Assembly (NCBI RefSeq): GCF_001685355.1
Contig: NZ_CP016438.1
Coordinates: 8,804,001-8,868,000, forward strand
Direction of reading: 5' to 3'
Origin: Streptomyces lincolnensis
Lineage (GTDB): Bacteria; Actinomycetota; Actinomycetes; Streptomycetales; Streptomycetaceae
DNA: 64,000 nucleotides
Positions 39,125 to 47,367 of the stretch are shown here, in pieces (position 1 is the stretch's first letter; every line of letters begins with the position of its first letter). The notes below the pieces were generated by a model. The model was not told the origin of the DNA. It worked only from the letters and a program-made list of their open reading frames with translations, and did no database searches. The position numbers were made by a program, and so were the translations under genes.

Positions 39125-39988
39125 ATGCCGGAACTGCCCGAGGTCGAGGCGCTCAGGGACTTCCTCACCGAGCACCTCGTCGGCCACGAGATCGTGCGGG
39201 TGCTGCCCGTCGCGATCAGTGTCCTGAAGACGTACGACCCTCCGCTCACCGCCCTGGAGGGCCACGAGGTCACGGCCGTGCACCGGCACGGCAAGTTCCT
39301 CGACCTGGAGACGGCGGGCGGCCCCCGTCTGGTGACCCACCTCGCCCGCGCGGGCTGGCTCCACTGGAAGGACCGGCTCCCGAGCGGCATGCCCCGCCCC
39401 GGCAAGGGCCCCCTCGCCCTCCGCGTCGCCCTGGAGACCGGCGAGGGCTTCGACCTCACGGAGGCGGGCACACAGAAACGGCTCGCGGTGTACGTCGTCC
39501 AGGACCCCCAGCAGGTCCCGGGCATCGCCCGCCTCGGCCCCGACCCGCTCGCCGACGACTTCGACGAGGCCCGCCTGGCCGGCCTCCTGAAGGGCGAGCG
39601 CCGCCGGCTGAAGGGCGCCCTGCGCGACCAGTCGCTCATCGCGGGCGTCGGCAACGCCTACAGCGACGAGATCCTCCACGCCGCGAAGATGTCCCCCTTC
39701 AAACCGACGTCCTCCCTCACCCCCGAGGACATCACCACCCTCTTCCAGGCCCTGCGCTCCACCCTCACCGACGCCCTCTCCCGCACCCGGGGCCTGGCCG
39801 CCGCCCGCCTCAAGTCCGAGAAGAAGTCCGGCCTCCGCGTCCACGGCCGCACCGGCGCCCCCTGCCCCGTCTGCGGCGACACCATCCGCGACGTCTCCTT
39901 CGCCGACTCCTCCCTCCAGTACTGCCCCACCTGCCAAACAGGAGGAAAACCCCTGGCGGACCGCCGAATGTCCCGCCTGCTCAGGTGA
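39125..39988 (+). CDS. Formamidopyrimidine-DNA glycosylase family (Fpg/Nei) repair enzyme
   Basis: 287 residues. MPELPEVEAL gives the catalytic Pro2 and Glu3. HRHGKFLDL holds the DNA-contact Lys, GVGNAYSDEILHAAKMSP is the helix-two-turn-helix, and CPVCG ... YCPTCQ is the zinc finger. It removes oxidised bases, with AP-lyase activity. Fpg or Nei subfamily is not decided; the zinc finger is not the strict Fpg one. Its end overlaps the next convergent gene by eight bases. Confidence 0.9.
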   Translation: MPELPEVEALRDFLTEHLVGHEIVRVLPVAISVLKTYDPPLTALEGHEVTAVHRHGKFLDLETAGGPRLVTHLARAGWLHWKDRLPSGMPRPGKGPLALRVALETGEGFDLTEAGTQKRLAVYVVQDPQQVPGIARLGPDPLADDFDEARLAGLLKGERRRLKGALRDQSLIAGVGNAYSDEILHAAKMSPFKPTSSLTPEDITTLFQALRSTLTDALSRTRGLAAARLKSEKKSGLRVHGRTGAPCPVCGDTIRDVSFADSSLQYCPTCQTGGKPLADRRMSRLLR

Positions 39989-40403
39989 CGGAGGCGTACC
40001 GCGTGACGTCGGTGACCCGACAGGTGACGGCCTCCGTGATCCGAACGAGCCCCTGCGCGGTCACGTCGGCCTGCTGCCCCGGCGCGAGCTTGCGCGTCGC
40101 CCCGATCCCGTCACCCAGGCGCTTGCCCGAGCGGTCGAGGAACTCCACGTCGACCGTGTAGTCCGAGGTCTTCGACGAACGATTCGTGACGAGCAGCCCG
40201 GCCGCGGTCCCCTCGGTCACCGGATCGACCGCGCACTTGGTGATCTTCACGTCCCCGACGGCTCCACCGCGCGTCGGCGTGGGCGGATAGCGGTCCTGCT
40301 CCCGGACCGGATCCTCCGCGACGGTGCCGCTGTCCTTCGAGCGGCCGCCCTCGCCGTCGTCCACGACGAGGCCTATCGCGATGAGGATGCCGAGAACAAG
40401 CAC
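39981..40403 (-). CDS. Membrane-anchored FxLYD-like protein; true start probably lost to a frameshift
   Basis: From GTG 40403 the protein has 140 residues: a hydrophobic segment (LVLGILIAIGLVV), an acidic/Pro linker and an extracytoplasmic domain (VKITKCAVDPVTEGTAAGLL, VDVEFLDRSGKRLGDG) of the small FxLYD/DUF4352-like type common in Streptomyces. Starting at 40403 would cut the membrane helix in half. The same frame continues upstream as a Pro/Gly-rich, basic segment (LPGGSPPLRPKRRPGT) but has no ATG before the TAG at 40521-40523. An ATG at 40518 lies one frame off; removing one base from the six-C run at 40495-40500 joins it in frame. Either a sequencing indel, a real frameshift or a rare start. 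Confidence 0.65.
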   Translation of the reverse strand: MLVLGILIAIGLVVDDGEGGRSKDSGTVAEDPVREQDRYPPTPTRGGAVGDVKITKCAVDPVTEGTAAGLLVTNRSSKTSDYTVDVEFLDRSGKRLGDGIGATRKLAPGQQADVTAQGLVRITEAVTCRVTDVTRYASVT

Positions 40404-40520
40404 GATCCCGAGGCATCCGAACCCGGCGATCGTCCCCGGCCGGCGCTTCGGCCGTAGCGGTGGAGACCCACCCGGCAGCTGCCCCGCGGGCGCGCCCCCC
40501 GGCCGTTGCCGCCCGCATCC

Positions 40521-41171
40521 CTACCGAGGGCTCAGCGTCACCAGGTGTTCCCCGGTCGCCGTGCGGACCTCGTAGCGGGCGATCTGGTCGGGGTGGAGGG
40601 CGGAGCCGCTGTGGAGGGTGTTGGCGTCGGCGTCGTGGCCGGGGGCGTTCCAGCCGGTGACGGTGTGTTCGGAGCCGTCCTCGCCGATGACGACGAGGTG
40701 GCAGGCGCGGGGGCCGGCGGCGTCCTTGACCTTGAGTTCGACCTCGCTGCCCCAGGGCTCGTCCTTGGTGGTGACCTGGGCCCAGACCCCGGAGCGTTCA
40801 TCGGTGGCGGTGATCTGCGCGGCACTGTTGGCATCGCTGGCGAAGAGCACCGTGGCGGGCCCGGCCACGGCCATCACCACGGCCGCGGCCACCGCGTACA
40901 GCACGCGCCGGCGCCCCGCCCGATGCCGCGCAGCGACCTCGCCGAGCAGCCGCTCCAGCAGCCGGGGCCCGGGCTGGGCCATGGGGTGCACCACCCGGGG
41001 CGTGGCCCGCCGGTAGAGCATCATCTGACGGGTGATGGGGCCGAACTCGGTCACCTCGGCCGAGCACCGGGGGCACTCCATGAGGTGGTCCTCGAAGCGG
41101 AAGGCGTCCGCCTCGTCCAGCACGCCGAGCGCGTACGCGCCGACGTCGCGATGCCTCTCCAGGGACCTCAT
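40521..41171 (-). CDS. Zinc-type (ZAS) anti-sigma factor
   Basis: 216 residues. HLMECPRC (about 29-36) is the H-x3-C-x2-C zinc anti-sigma motif near the N-terminus. One membrane helix (about 88-110) is followed by an extracytoplasmic domain similar to RskA (GSEVELKVKDAAGPRACHL, EVRTATGEHLV). It should hold an ECF sigma factor at the membrane. The probable partner is the sigma gene 0.8 kb upstream on the same strand, with one unrelated gene between them. Confidence 0.88.
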   Translation of the reverse strand: MRSLERHRDVGAYALGVLDEADAFRFEDHLMECPRCSAEVTEFGPITRQMMLYRRATPRVVHPMAQPGPRLLERLLGEVAARHRAGRRRVLYAVAAAVVMAVAGPATVLFASDANSAAQITATDERSGVWAQVTTKDEPWGSEVELKVKDAAGPRACHLVVIGEDGSEHTVTGWNAPGHDADANTLHSGSALHPDQIARYEVRTATGEHLVTLSPR

Positions 41172-41322
41172 GCCGAATCCTCGTGCCGTTGGGTGCGGGT
41201 GGGGTGACTCCTTGCACCCACCGGTACGGACCAGTCAGCCGAATCACTCAAGCCCCTGACCGAATCGTGACCAAGGGATTCGGAGCGGCCGGACCCGAGG
41301 ATTGGTCCGAGTCCGGGCGAAT

Positions 41323-41835
41323 CTAAAAAAGATGAATCGCGAGATGTCCCAGCGGCAGCCCCAGCTGCCAGGCCGGCGTCCAGACCTTCGGTCCCTCGTC
41401 CTCACCGATCACCGGACCACCGCCCGGCACCGCGTTCAGATCGGGCGCGAGCAGCTCCGTCTCCTGCAGCCAGCGCCAGGCCGCCTCCGCCAACTCCAGG
41501 TCCGCTGAAGGCCCTTCGGCGGCGATCGCCTCGGCCGCCAGCGCGGCCATCCGCTCGCACACCCAGTCCTGCCACGGCTGGTCGTACGCCGTCAGCGACA
41601 GCCAGTTCTCCAACTGGGAGACGACCTGGATGCCGGACAACTCGCCCTCGGTGTCGGACAGGAAGACGGTCAACGCCAGCGCGTCACGGCCGGCCCGGAA
41701 CTCGAACGACGTCGGGGGCATCAGATCCCCCGATCGCAGAAGCTCGTCGGCGATGTACTCGGCATACAACCAGGCCATGGGAACGGTCAGTTCGCCGTCG
41801 GCGCCGTCCGTGCTCTCTCGACCTCTGTGCAGCAT
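41323..41835 (-). CDS. Hypothetical protein between sigma and anti-sigma genes
   Basis: 170 residues, soluble, acidic, Trp-rich in its middle (QLENWLSLTAYDQPWQDW, EAAWRWLQE). The strand pattern FEFRAGRDALALTVFLSD suggests a small alpha-beta fold. No motif or family is recognised. AGGAAGG precedes the ATG at 41835. Placement inside an ECF sigma/anti-sigma group may mean a regulatory accessory role. Confidence 0.75.
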   Translation of the reverse strand: MLHRGRESTDGADGELTVPMAWLYAEYIADELLRSGDLMPPTSFEFRAGRDALALTVFLSDTEGELSGIQVVSQLENWLSLTAYDQPWQDWVCERMAALAAEAIAAEGPSADLELAEAAWRWLQETELLAPDLNAVPGGGPVIGEDEGPKVWTPAWQLGLPLGHLAIHLF

Positions 41836-41971
41836 CCCTTCCTGCCTTCCTCCGGTGCGTGCGCGTCGCCCGTCGCCGGGCCCCCAGTCCGGAACACGGA
41901 TGGGGACAGCCGATTACTCAACCGGGGTACTCAGCAACTCGCTTTACGGAGGTTTGACTCATTCATGGGTT

Positions 41972-42517
41972 TCACCGCAGGTCGGCCGCGTATCCCGGAA
42001 GCACCCGGCGCAGGGCGCGCAGCGCGTAGTACGCGCGGGACTTCACGGTACCGGGCGGTATCCGGAGGATCTCCGCGGCTTCCGCCACACTCGCCCCCTG
42101 GAAGTACACCAGCACCAGGACTTCACGGTGCTCCGGAGTGAGTGTCTTCACAGCCTCGCGCACATCGAGGGTCGCGGCGGCCCGCTCCGCGTGATCCGCG
42201 CACACCCGCGCGTTCTCCAGGACCGCGTCTCCGACCTCCGCCGGACGCGCCTGCCGCGCCCGCCGCGCGTCGATCGCGAGCCGCCTGCCCACGGTCAGCA
42301 GCCAGGGCCGTACGGACTCGAAGTCGTCGGCGCGCAGCGCCTCGGGGTGCTGCCAGGCGCGTACGAGTGTCTCCTGCACCAGGTCCTCGGCGCGCTGTCG
42401 GTCACCGTCACAGAGCCGGAGCAGCAGCGCGAAGAGAGGCCGGCCGTGCTCGCGCTGCAGTGCGGCGAGCTCGTGCTCGGCGGTCGTCCCGTTCGTGAGA
42501 GTGGTTCCGGCCGTCAT
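41972..42517 (-). CDS. ECF RNA polymerase sigma factor
   Basis: 181 residues with regions 2 and 4 only. Region 2 reads RAEDLVQETLVRAWQHPE and RPWLLTVGRRLAIDARRA. Region 4 is LTPEHREVLVLVYFQGASVAEAAEILRIPPGTVKSRAYYALRAL. Likely regulated by the zinc anti-sigma factor encoded downstream. No extra C-terminal domain. Confidence 0.92.
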   Translation of the reverse strand: MTAGTTLTNGTTAEHELAALQREHGRPLFALLLRLCDGDRQRAEDLVQETLVRAWQHPEALRADDFESVRPWLLTVGRRLAIDARRARQARPAEVGDAVLENARVCADHAERAAATLDVREAVKTLTPEHREVLVLVYFQGASVAEAAEILRIPPGTVKSRAYYALRALRRVLPGYAADLR

Positions 42518-42697
42518 GGCCGTATGCCATAACAGGGGGCCGTTTCTGGACAGGGCGGGGGCGCATGTCTGCGGCGGACGGTCGATCGCGTCGGCGAACG
42601 GTTCGATGAACGGTTCCCTCCGCCTGGCCCGCGCGGGCCGGACGGGCTAATGAGGGTGGCAAGCCCGTTTGGGGGCGTCTTCAGCTTCGTACCTATT

Positions 42698-42717
42698 TGT
42701 GAGTAAATATGATCACA
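42698..42717. promoter_or_regulatory. Palindrome in AT-rich promoter of the CapA-like gene
   Basis: TGTGA (42698-42702) and TCACA (42713-42717) flank ten AT-rich bases including TAAATAT, ending 13 bases before the ATG. The spacing (N10) is not that of Crp sites (N6). Candidate operator or -10 region. Confidence 0.4.
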
Positions 42718-42730
42718 GTGGGGTGAGCTG

Positions 42731-43888
42731 ATGATTGCACGCAGGCAGCAAGTGGCCCTGGCTCTCACGGTCCTTCTCGCGGCGGGCGCCGCCTGCCAGA
42801 GCAAGGATCACGACCCGTCCGTCGAGCCGGGACGTCCGGCCCCCTCCGCCGCCGGTCCGCCCGGCTTCACGCTCGTCGCCTCCGGTGACGTCCTCCCGCA
42901 CAGCTCGATCATCGACCGGGCCCGCTTCGACGGCGGCGGTCGCGGCCACGACTTCCGCCCGATGCTGGCCGGGATCGAACCGGTCGTCTCCCGCGCCGAT
43001 CTGGCGCTGTGCCACATGGAGACCGTCTACGGCGCGAACGGCCGGTACTCCGGCTATCCCACCTTCAAGTCTCCGCCCGAGGTCGCCCAGGGCCTCGCCG
43101 CCACCGGCTACGACGGCTGCTCCACCGCCTCCAACCACAGCCTCGACGACGGCGCCGAGGGCATCCGTCGCACCCTGGACGCCATGGACCGGGCCGGCGT
43201 ACGGCATGCCGGTTCGGCGCGCACCGAGCAGGAGGCCCGCACGGTCACGGTGCTGCCCGCGGGGTCCGCGAAGGTCGCCCACCTCTCCTACACCTACGGC
43301 ACCAACGGCTTCCCGCTCCCGCAGGGCCGGCCCTGGGCCGTCAACCTGATCGACCAGAACCGGATCCTGGCCGACGCCCGGGCGGCCCGGCAGGCGGGCG
43401 CCGACGTGGTCGTGGTGTCCCTGCACTGGGGCACCGAGTGGCAGGACGCGCCCGACGACCAGCAGACGGCCCTGGCGCGGACCCTCACCGCCGCCCGTAC
43501 CGGCGAGCGCCCCGACATCGACCTGATCCTCGGCACCCACGCCCACGTCCCGCAGGCGTACGAGAAGGTCAACGGCACCTGGGTGGTCTACGGCATGGGC
43601 GACCAGATCGCCGGTGAGATGTTCAACCACCAGGGCGCCCGGGACCCGCGCGGCAACCAGTCCACCCTCGGCCGCTTCACCTTCGCCAAGCCGCAGAGGC
43701 CGGGGGAGCGCTGGAAGGTCACCAGGGCCGAGTTCGTCCCGCAGTGGTTCGACGTCGACGCCGGCCGGTTGGTGAACCTCAACCAGGCGCTCGCCGCGGG
43801 CGCCGACGTGCGCGCCGTGCGCGACCGCATCCGGCAGGTGGTGCTCAGCCGGGGCGCCGCGAAGGACGGGCTCACCATGGGGAGGTAG
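42731..43888 (+). CDS. CapA-family (poly-gamma-glutamate synthesis-type) secreted metallophosphatase-like protein
   Basis: 385 residues. An N-terminal signal ends at AAGAACQ, a weak lipobox. The calcineurin-like CapA fold follows: SGDVLPHSSI (metal site), CHMETV, ASNHSLDDG, VVSLHWGTEW and GTHAHVPQ. CapA/PgsA proteins act in polyglutamate export or attachment, but no capB/capC gene is near, and most Streptomyces CapA proteins are uncharacterised. GGGGTGAG precedes ATG 42731. Confidence 0.85.
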   Translation: MIARRQQVALALTVLLAAGAACQSKDHDPSVEPGRPAPSAAGPPGFTLVASGDVLPHSSIIDRARFDGGGRGHDFRPMLAGIEPVVSRADLALCHMETVYGANGRYSGYPTFKSPPEVAQGLAATGYDGCSTASNHSLDDGAEGIRRTLDAMDRAGVRHAGSARTEQEARTVTVLPAGSAKVAHLSYTYGTNGFPLPQGRPWAVNLIDQNRILADARAARQAGADVVVVSLHWGTEWQDAPDDQQTALARTLTAARTGERPDIDLILGTHAHVPQAYEKVNGTWVVYGMGDQIAGEMFNHQGARDPRGNQSTLGRFTFAKPQRPGERWKVTRAEFVPQWFDVDAGRLVNLNQALAAGADVRAVRDRIRQVVLSRGAAKDGLTMGR

Positions 43889-43922
43889 CCGGAGCCGGCC
43901 GGCCGCCGCGTGGTGGCCCGGG

Positions 43923-44396
43923 TCAGTCGGCCTCCACGTGGTCGAAGGTCCGCAGCATCTCCTTCAGCACGCGCTTGCACGCCCGCAGCTCGGCGTCCGT
44001 CAGATCGCCGCCGACCTGCCGGTTCAGCTCGTGCTCGCGCCCGAGGATCGTGGTGATGACGGTCTCGCCCTCGTCCGTGATCCGGATCAGCGAGGACCGC
44101 TGGTGCGCGGGGTTGGGCGTGGCCTCCACCCAGCCCCGGGCCAGCGCGTCGTTCACCATGCGCTGCACGAACTGGCGGGTCAGCGTCGTGACCCGGCCCA
44201 TCTGAGGCACCGTCATGGGCCCGTATCTGTGCAGCAGGGTCAGGACCGAGCGCACGCCGACGGACACCCCCTCCACGGCCTCGCCCTGTTCGAGCTTGCG
44301 CAGGCCGCGCCGGTAGAGGGCGCCGACCAGGTCGAACACCTCGCTGACCCGGTGGCCCAGTTCGTCGGGCGGCAGTGGTTCGTCGATGTCGTGCAT
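43923..44396 (-). CDS. MarR-family transcriptional regulator
   Basis: 157 residues, winged helix: RSVLTLLHRYGPMTVPQMGRV, TRQFVQRMVNDALARGWVE and the wing NPAHQRSSLIRITDEG. Divergent from an alpha/beta hydrolase gene with two similar palindromes between them, the standard arrangement of a MarR repressor and its target. ATG 44396 chosen; GTG 44405 is possible. Confidence 0.85.
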   Translation of the reverse strand: MHDIDEPLPPDELGHRVSEVFDLVGALYRRGLRKLEQGEAVEGVSVGVRSVLTLLHRYGPMTVPQMGRVTTLTRQFVQRMVNDALARGWVEATPNPAHQRSSLIRITDEGETVITTILGREHELNRQVGGDLTDAELRACKRVLKEMLRTFDHVEAD

Positions 44397-44415
44397 GTCG
44401 TCCACCCGGCCATCA

Positions 44416-44463
44416 TGACACCTCGGTTGCCAAAATCCTTCGAAGATGACACCTTGGTTGTCA
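44416..44463. promoter_or_regulatory. Two MarR operators, one covering the hydrolase start codon
   Basis: TGACACCTCGGTTGCCA (44416-44432) and TGACACCTTGGTTGTCA (44447-44463) are 15 of 17 identical, 31 bases apart (three helical turns). The second is a TGACA-N7-TGTCA palindrome and ends on the A of the hydrolase ATG. Confidence 0.75.
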
Positions 44464-45278
44464 TGACAGTTGCTTCGGAACTGAGCTTCTTCACATCCAC
44501 CGACGGCGATCTCGCCTACCGCGACACCGGCGCGGGCGACCTCGTGGTCCTGCTCCACGCCGGATACGTCGACCACCGCCTCTTCGAGGACCAGATACCG
44601 GCCCTCGCCGCCGGACACCGCGTGATCGCGGCGGACATCCGGGGCCACGGCTGGTCCGCCAACGCGAGCGAGCCCTTCCGGTGGGCCGACGACCTCGCCG
44701 GCCTGCTCCGGCATCTCGACGCCGGTCCCGCGGTCCTGGTCGGGGTGTCGATGGGCGGGGCCGTCGCGAGCGACACCGCGATCGAGTACCCGGAACTGGT
44801 CCGCGGGATCGTCCTGAGCGGGGCCACGACCAGCGACTTCCAGTACACGGACGAGTGGACCCGGGAGATCGTCGCCGAGTCCGCCCGCACCCTGCACTCC
44901 GGCGACATCGAGGGCTGGATGACCGTGTTCCTGCGGGGCGCCGCCGGCCCGTACCGCACGGTCGACGACCTCGACCCGGCCCTGTTGGAGCGGCTGCGCG
45001 AGATGTCCCTGCACACCATCGCCAAGCACACGCCGGGGGAGCCGAACCTGCACGTTCCCATGACCGACACCTGGCCCCGCGTCCCGAAGATCGACGTCCC
45101 CGTGCTCACCGTCAACGGCGCCCTGGACTCACCCACCCTGATCCCCGACGCGGAGCGGTTCGCCCGCACCGTCCCCGACGGCCGCTCGGTCATCGTCGAG
45201 GGCACCTCGCACTTCCCGAACCTGGAGAAGCCCGGGGAGTTCAACACGATCCTCCTGGACTTCCTCCGCGCCCTGTGA
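44463..45278 (+). CDS. Alpha/beta hydrolase controlled by the divergent MarR gene
   Basis: 271 residues. LLHAGYVD (oxyanion), VGVSMGGA with the nucleophile Ser (about 97), LTVNGALDSPT with the acid, and GTSHFPNLEKP with the catalytic His. It resembles small-ester and 3-oxoadipate-enol-lactone-type hydrolases; substrate unknown, perhaps a compound sensed by MarR. There is no ribosome binding site before ATG 44463, so the mRNA may be leaderless. Confidence 0.87.
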   Translation: MTVASELSFFTSTDGDLAYRDTGAGDLVVLLHAGYVDHRLFEDQIPALAAGHRVIAADIRGHGWSANASEPFRWADDLAGLLRHLDAGPAVLVGVSMGGAVASDTAIEYPELVRGIVLSGATTSDFQYTDEWTREIVAESARTLHSGDIEGWMTVFLRGAAGPYRTVDDLDPALLERLREMSLHTIAKHTPGEPNLHVPMTDTWPRVPKIDVPVLTVNGALDSPTLIPDAERFARTVPDGRSVIVEGTSHFPNLEKPGEFNTILLDFLRAL

Positions 45279-45293
45279 CCGCCTCCGTGCCCG

Positions 45294-46706
45294 CTAACGG
45301 CCGGCCAGTGCCGAACGCCGGTAGGAGTAGCCGAAGTAGACCACCAGCCCGAGCGCGAACCACACGGCGAACCGCGCCCAGGTCTGCCACTGGAGGAACG
45401 TGATCAGCCAGATCGAGAACACCACGCCCAGCGCGGGCACCACCGGCATCCACGGAGTGCGGAAGGTCCGCGGCAGGTCGGGCTGCCGGTAGCGCAGCAC
45501 GATCACCGCCACGCACACCACCACGAACGCCAACAGGATGCCGATGTTGGTGAGTTCGGCCGCCTCGCCGATCGGCAGGAACCCGGCGATGGCGGCCGAG
45601 GCGACCCCCACGATCCAGGTCACCCGTGTCGGCACGTGCCGGGTCGGATGCGTCTTGGCGAACCAGGCGGGCAGCAGCCCGTCACGGGACATGGAGAACC
45701 ACACCCGGGTCACCCCCAGCATGAACGTGAACATCACCGTCAGGATGCCGATGATCGCGCCGACCGCGATCACGTCCGCGAGCCCGCCGAGCCCCACCGA
45801 CTTGAACGCCGTCGAGAAGCCGCTCTCCTTGTCGATGTCCCGGTGGTTCTGCATGCCCGTCAGGACCAGACAGGCGGCCACGTACAGCACCATCGAGATG
45901 GCCAGCGAGTACAGGATCGCCCTCGGCATGTGCCGCTGCGCGTCCTTCGACTCCTCGGCCGCCGTGGACATCGCGTCGTAGCCGAAGACCGCGAAGAACA
46001 CCGTCGCAGCGCCCGTGAACGCGCCGCCGACGCCGTACGGGAAGAACGGGTTGTAGTTCGCCGTGTCGATGTGGAACACGCCGACGGCGATCACCAGCAG
46101 CACGACCAGCACCTTCAGCACGACCACGACCGTCTCGAAGCGAGCCGCGTTGCGCATGCCGAGGGTGAGCAGATAGGCGATCAGCAGGCACAGCACCACC
46201 GCGAACAGGTCCACCTTGTGGCCGTCGCCGGTGCCGGGCGCGCCCAGCATCCAGTTCGGCAGGTCCGCGCCCATCTCCCCGACCAGGAAGCCGAAGTAGC
46301 CGGAGATACCGATGGCGACCACCGCCACGATCGCCGTGTACTCCAGCAGCAGGTCCCAGCCGATGAACCAGCCGGCCAGCTCCCCGAGCACCGCGTAGCC
46401 GTAGGTGTAGGCGGACCCGGCCTTCGGGATGAGCCCCGCGAACTCGGCGTACGACAACGCGGCCGCCGCGCTCGCGATCCCGGCGACGAGGAAGGAGACC
46501 AGGACGGCCGGTCCCGCCGTACCGTTGGCCACCGTGCCGGCGAGGGTGAAGATGCCCGCACCGATGATGCCGCCCACGCCGATGGCCGTGAGCTGCCAGA
46601 GCCCCAGCGACCGTTCCAGACGCGGGCCCTCGACGATCTCGGTCTCGTCGATCCGCTCAATGGGTTTGCGACGGAGAATCCCCTCGCCCGTTCGGATCCC
46701 GGCCAT
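45294..46706 (-). CDS. APC-family amino-acid permease
   Basis: 470 residues, about 12 to 14 membrane helices. GLWQLTAIGVGGIIGAGIF is the conserved first helix of APC transporters, and FFAVFGYDAMSTAAEESKDAQRHMPRAI the conserved mid-loop of cationic amino-acid transporters (CAT/YfnA type). Substrate is probably a cationic or broad amino acid. ATG 46706 has GAGGTGAGG just upstream; the longer reading to 46751 lacks a site. Confidence 0.9.
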   Translation of the reverse strand: MAGIRTGEGILRRKPIERIDETEIVEGPRLERSLGLWQLTAIGVGGIIGAGIFTLAGTVANGTAGPAVLVSFLVAGIASAAAALSYAEFAGLIPKAGSAYTYGYAVLGELAGWFIGWDLLLEYTAIVAVVAIGISGYFGFLVGEMGADLPNWMLGAPGTGDGHKVDLFAVVLCLLIAYLLTLGMRNAARFETVVVVLKVLVVLLVIAVGVFHIDTANYNPFFPYGVGGAFTGAATVFFAVFGYDAMSTAAEESKDAQRHMPRAILYSLAISMVLYVAACLVLTGMQNHRDIDKESGFSTAFKSVGLGGLADVIAVGAIIGILTVMFTFMLGVTRVWFSMSRDGLLPAWFAKTHPTRHVPTRVTWIVGVASAAIAGFLPIGEAAELTNIGILLAFVVVCVAVIVLRYRQPDLPRTFRTPWMPVVPALGVVFSIWLITFLQWQTWARFAVWFALGLVVYFGYSYRRSALAGR

Positions 46707-46816
46707 CAGCCTCACCTCTTCGCGAACGGCAAACGCCTGACGGCGGATCATGATGGCGCAGGGAAGCCCGTCACGGAAGACGTCGCGCAGCTACCACCGG
46801 AGCGCGCCCCGGTCCC

Positions 46817-47278
46817 TTACGGCACCACCGTCACCGGCCACCGTCCCGCCTTCACCAGCCGCACCGCCACCGAACCGACGATGCGGTGGCCCGCCTGTTC
46901 GGAGGCGCCGACGACCACCGCGTCGGCCTTGAGGTCGTCGGCGGCCTTGACCAGGCCGCTGTAGGGGTCGCCGCGGAAGGTGTGGAACTCCCAGCGGATG
47001 TCGAATATCCCCTTGGTCTGCTCGGTCGCCTCCCGGAGCTGGGCCACGAGGTCCTCGGCGATCGCGTCCGTGGTCTCGGCGACCGGCGCCCCGGCCGCCG
47101 CGCCGGCCGCGAGGACCGGCTGCACGTAGACGACCGCGAGGAGCGCGTGCTGGCGTCGGGCGAGGCCGCCGGCATAGGCCGCGGCGCGGATCGAGGAGTC
47201 GGAGCCGTCCACGCCGACGACGATGACCTTGGGACCGTCGGTGCCCCGCTCGAACTGGTGCGAGTGCTGTTCCGTCAC
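46817..47278 (-). CDS. Universal stress protein (UspA family)
   Basis: 153 residues, single Usp domain. [12 protein letters not shown] at the first strand, and the ATP-binding signature G-x2-x-G-x9-GS reads [16 protein letters not shown], so it belongs to the ATP-binding subgroup. It follows in the same direction upstream of the permease, 110 bases away. Confidence 0.9.
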   Translation of the reverse strand: MTEQHSHQFERGTDGPKVIVVGVDGSDSSIRAAAYAGGLARRQHALLAVVYVQPVLAAGAAAGAPVAETTDAIAEDLVAQLREATEQTKGIFDIRWEFHTFRGDPYSGLVKAADDLKADAVVVGASEQAGHRIVGSVAVRLVKAGRWPVTVVP

Positions 47279-47367
47279 GGCTGCGAGGCTATCGGAACCC
47301 GCAGGTCCCGCCGCCGTCCGGGATCTCTCGACGGGCGAGGCGGCCGGGGTGTTCCTACAGTCGGAAC

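Noticed and set aside
42698..42717. Crp/cAMP site before the CapA-like gene
   Set aside because: The TGTGA/TCACA halves are ten bases apart instead of six.
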